Shown: in pieces, positions 4,578-5,703 of the stretch | How the letters are laid out: every line of letters begins with the position of its first letter | How positions within the stretch are numbered: the first letter of the stretch is position 1 | NCBI GenBank assembly: GCA_007123195.1 | Contig: SKLO01000371.1 | Coordinates: 1 to 5,703, forward strand | Source of the DNA: Verrucomicrobiales bacterium | Lineage (GTDB): Bacteria > Verrucomicrobiota > Verrucomicrobiia > Verrucomicrobiales > SKLO01 | DNA: 5,703 nt | Direction: 5' to 3' | The notes under the pieces: model-generated | The model's database searches: none | The model's input: only the letters and a program-made list of their open reading frames with translations | What the model was told of the DNA's origin: nothing | Position numbers and translations under genes: made by a program

Positions 4578-5690
4578 ATGATCGGGCGCTTCGTGCGCGG
4601 TGGCGCGGGGTTGGCCGTGATGGCCGGGATGACGGCCTTGTTGACCGGCTGTGGGCCGAGCCCGCGCGAGTTGGAAGTGGAGGCCCGCGAGCAGGCGGTG
4701 CTGGAGGCGGAGGAGGAGTTGCAGGATCGCGAGGCGCAGCTGGATGCAAGGTCGCGGCAAGTGGCGGTGCAGGAGGATGTGCTGGAGTCGACCCGGGCGG
4801 CAATGGATGAGCAGCGGCTTGAGTTCGAGCAGCGGGCGGCCGATGCGCGGGCGCAGGAACTGGAGTTGCGGGCGCGGCAGGCGCAGCTGGAGGAGCAGTT
4901 GGCGGGAGTGCAGCGGCTGCGCGAGCACTGGGAAGCCACGATCCGGCGCGGAGTGCCCCCGGAAATCGAGGCCGGGCGCGCGATCGTGGTGGACGCGGCC
5001 AGCGGCGAGGTGCTGTTCGATCGCAACGCGGATGAGCCGGGGCCGGTGGCCAGCATCCAAAAACTGCTGACCGCCCTGATCGTGGCCGAGGCGGGCGATC
5101 TCGAAGAGCCGGTGACCATCGCCGCTGAGGACACCGAGGCCGAGCCGGTGGTGTTCGGCATTTCCGAGGGCGACGTGTTCACCAAGCGCCAGCTGCTGGC
5201 GATTCTGTTGCTGCGCAGTTCCAATGACGTGGCCTTGGCCCTGGCGCGTCTGCATTCGGGTTCGGTGCCGGTGTTCATGCTGCGGATGAACCAGCGGGCC
5301 GAGGAGTTGGGCATGGAAAACTCGCGGTTTGCCAATCCGCACGGGCTGCCGGCCGGTGAGGACGAGCAGTATTCCACCGCGCGCGATCTGGCGCGGCTGG
5401 CGATCGCCGCCGACCGTCAGCCCGACCTGCGCGAGTTGATGGGGCTGGAGACGTTTCCGTTGACCCGACCCGATGCCACGGTAGTGGATCTGGAGAATCA
5501 CAACGGGGTGGTGGCCTTGCTGGACTACTGCGACGGGATGAAGGGCGGGTTCACCCGGGCGTCCGGGCATTGCCTGGTGCTCAGCGGCGAGAAGAACGGC
5601 CTGCGCAGGATCGTGATCCTGCTCAACGGCGAGCGCGAGCGGGTGGGCGACGAGGCGATCCAACTGCTGCAGTGGAGCCTGAGGGGGTGA
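4578..5690 (+). CDS. Coiled-coil lipoprotein with S11 D-alanyl-D-alanine carboxypeptidase-like domain
   Basis: S11 penicillin-binding proteins remove the terminal D-Ala from peptidoglycan stem peptides and so limit cross-linking. The 370-residue product starts with MIGRFVRGG, a hydrophobic stretch and a lipobox LLTGC, so Cys25 should be lipidated; the next residue is Gly, which in E. coli terms favours the outer membrane. Residues about 29-121 are a Glu/Gln/Arg/Ala-rich heptad-like coiled coil. The S11 fold follows: AIVVDAASGEVLFDRNAD, SIQK (159-162; Ser159 nucleophile, Lys162), SSN (214-216), FANPHGLP, and NHNGV...DGMKGGFTRASGHCLV. The third motif is K-G-G (322-324) instead of K-T-G. The protein ends at the catalytic domain, with no PBP5-type C-terminal beta domain or amphipathic anchor. 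ATG 4578 is chosen because of the GGGGGGA site and the signal peptide that begins there. It could be a carboxypeptidase, an endopeptidase or a weakened enzyme. Confidence 0.9.
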   Translation: MIGRFVRGGAGLAVMAGMTALLTGCGPSPRELEVEAREQAVLEAEEELQDREAQLDARSRQVAVQEDVLESTRAAMDEQRLEFEQRAADARAQELELRARQAQLEEQLAGVQRLREHWEATIRRGVPPEIEAGRAIVVDAASGEVLFDRNADEPGPVASIQKLLTALIVAEAGDLEEPVTIAAEDTEAEPVVFGISEGDVFTKRQLLAILLLRSSNDVALALARLHSGSVPVFMLRMNQRAEELGMENSRFANPHGLPAGEDEQYSTARDLARLAIAADRQPDLRELMGLETFPLTRPDATVVDLENHNGVVALLDYCDGMKGGFTRASGHCLVLSGEKNGLRRIVILLNGERERVGDEAIQLLQWSLRG

Positions 5691-5703
5691 TGGGAAGCTG
5701 AAA

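Noticed and set aside
4476..5663. A 395-codon open frame antisense to the S11 lipoprotein gene
   Set aside because: Low-complexity His/Gln/Arg/Leu composition without motifs, opposite a gene with SxxK, SxN and a lipobox. It is a GC-bias shadow.
5687..5703. Start of a further gene overlapping the S11 lipoprotein stop (GTGATG)
   Set aside because: Both candidate starts share a frame that stops at 5699-5701 after a few codons.

Overview
This is a GC-rich bacterial chromosomal window holding five protein genes, all recognisable housekeeping or cell-envelope families. The organism cannot be named from the sequence alone. The aspartate-semialdehyde dehydrogenase is of the non-enterobacterial type and resembles what I recall from Verrucomicrobiota (Opitutales-like) and related PVC bacteria. 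The GTAGGGCGAGGC-type dispersed repeat also reminds me of that group. This placement is inference from memory (about 0.55 confidence). The lipoprotein signal and the pairing of L,D- and D,D-peptidoglycan enzymes indicate a diderm bacterium with a peptidoglycan wall.

Layout: (1) 1-1293, plus strand: the C-terminal two thirds of the Hsp90 chaperone HtpG, cut by the window edge. (2) 1294-1813: a 520-bp gene-free stretch between convergent genes, packed with repeats. It holds two modules that each end in CCTACC followed by the same tail sequence, a perfect 10-bp GC hairpin, and a direct repeat containing two stacked GACA-N3-TGTC palindromes. (3) 1814-2314, minus strand: a small one-domain YkuD-type L,D-transpeptidase. 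(4) 2315-2431: a short divergent intergenic region. (5) 2432-3430 and 3427-4353, plus strand: asd and an ispA-type farnesyl diphosphate synthase, overlapping by 4 bases. (6) 4354-4577: a leader with GC-rich inverted repeats and C/G homopolymer tracts. (7) 4578-5690, plus strand: a lipoprotein with a long coiled-coil stalk and an S11 (D-alanyl-D-alanine carboxypeptidase-like) domain.

Four of the five genes touch cell-wall biology. Asd feeds diaminopimelate synthesis for peptidoglycan cross-links. Farnesyl diphosphate is the precursor of the undecaprenyl lipid carrier. The YkuD and S11 enzymes remodel cross-links and stem peptides. The link is a reading of gene order, not proof of co-regulation. 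I see no mobile-element gene, CRISPR array, tRNA or rRNA, and no evidence of a wholly new system. The points most worth checking are the KGG in place of KTG in the S11 enzyme, its coiled-coil lipoprotein stalk, and the repeat structure downstream of htpG.
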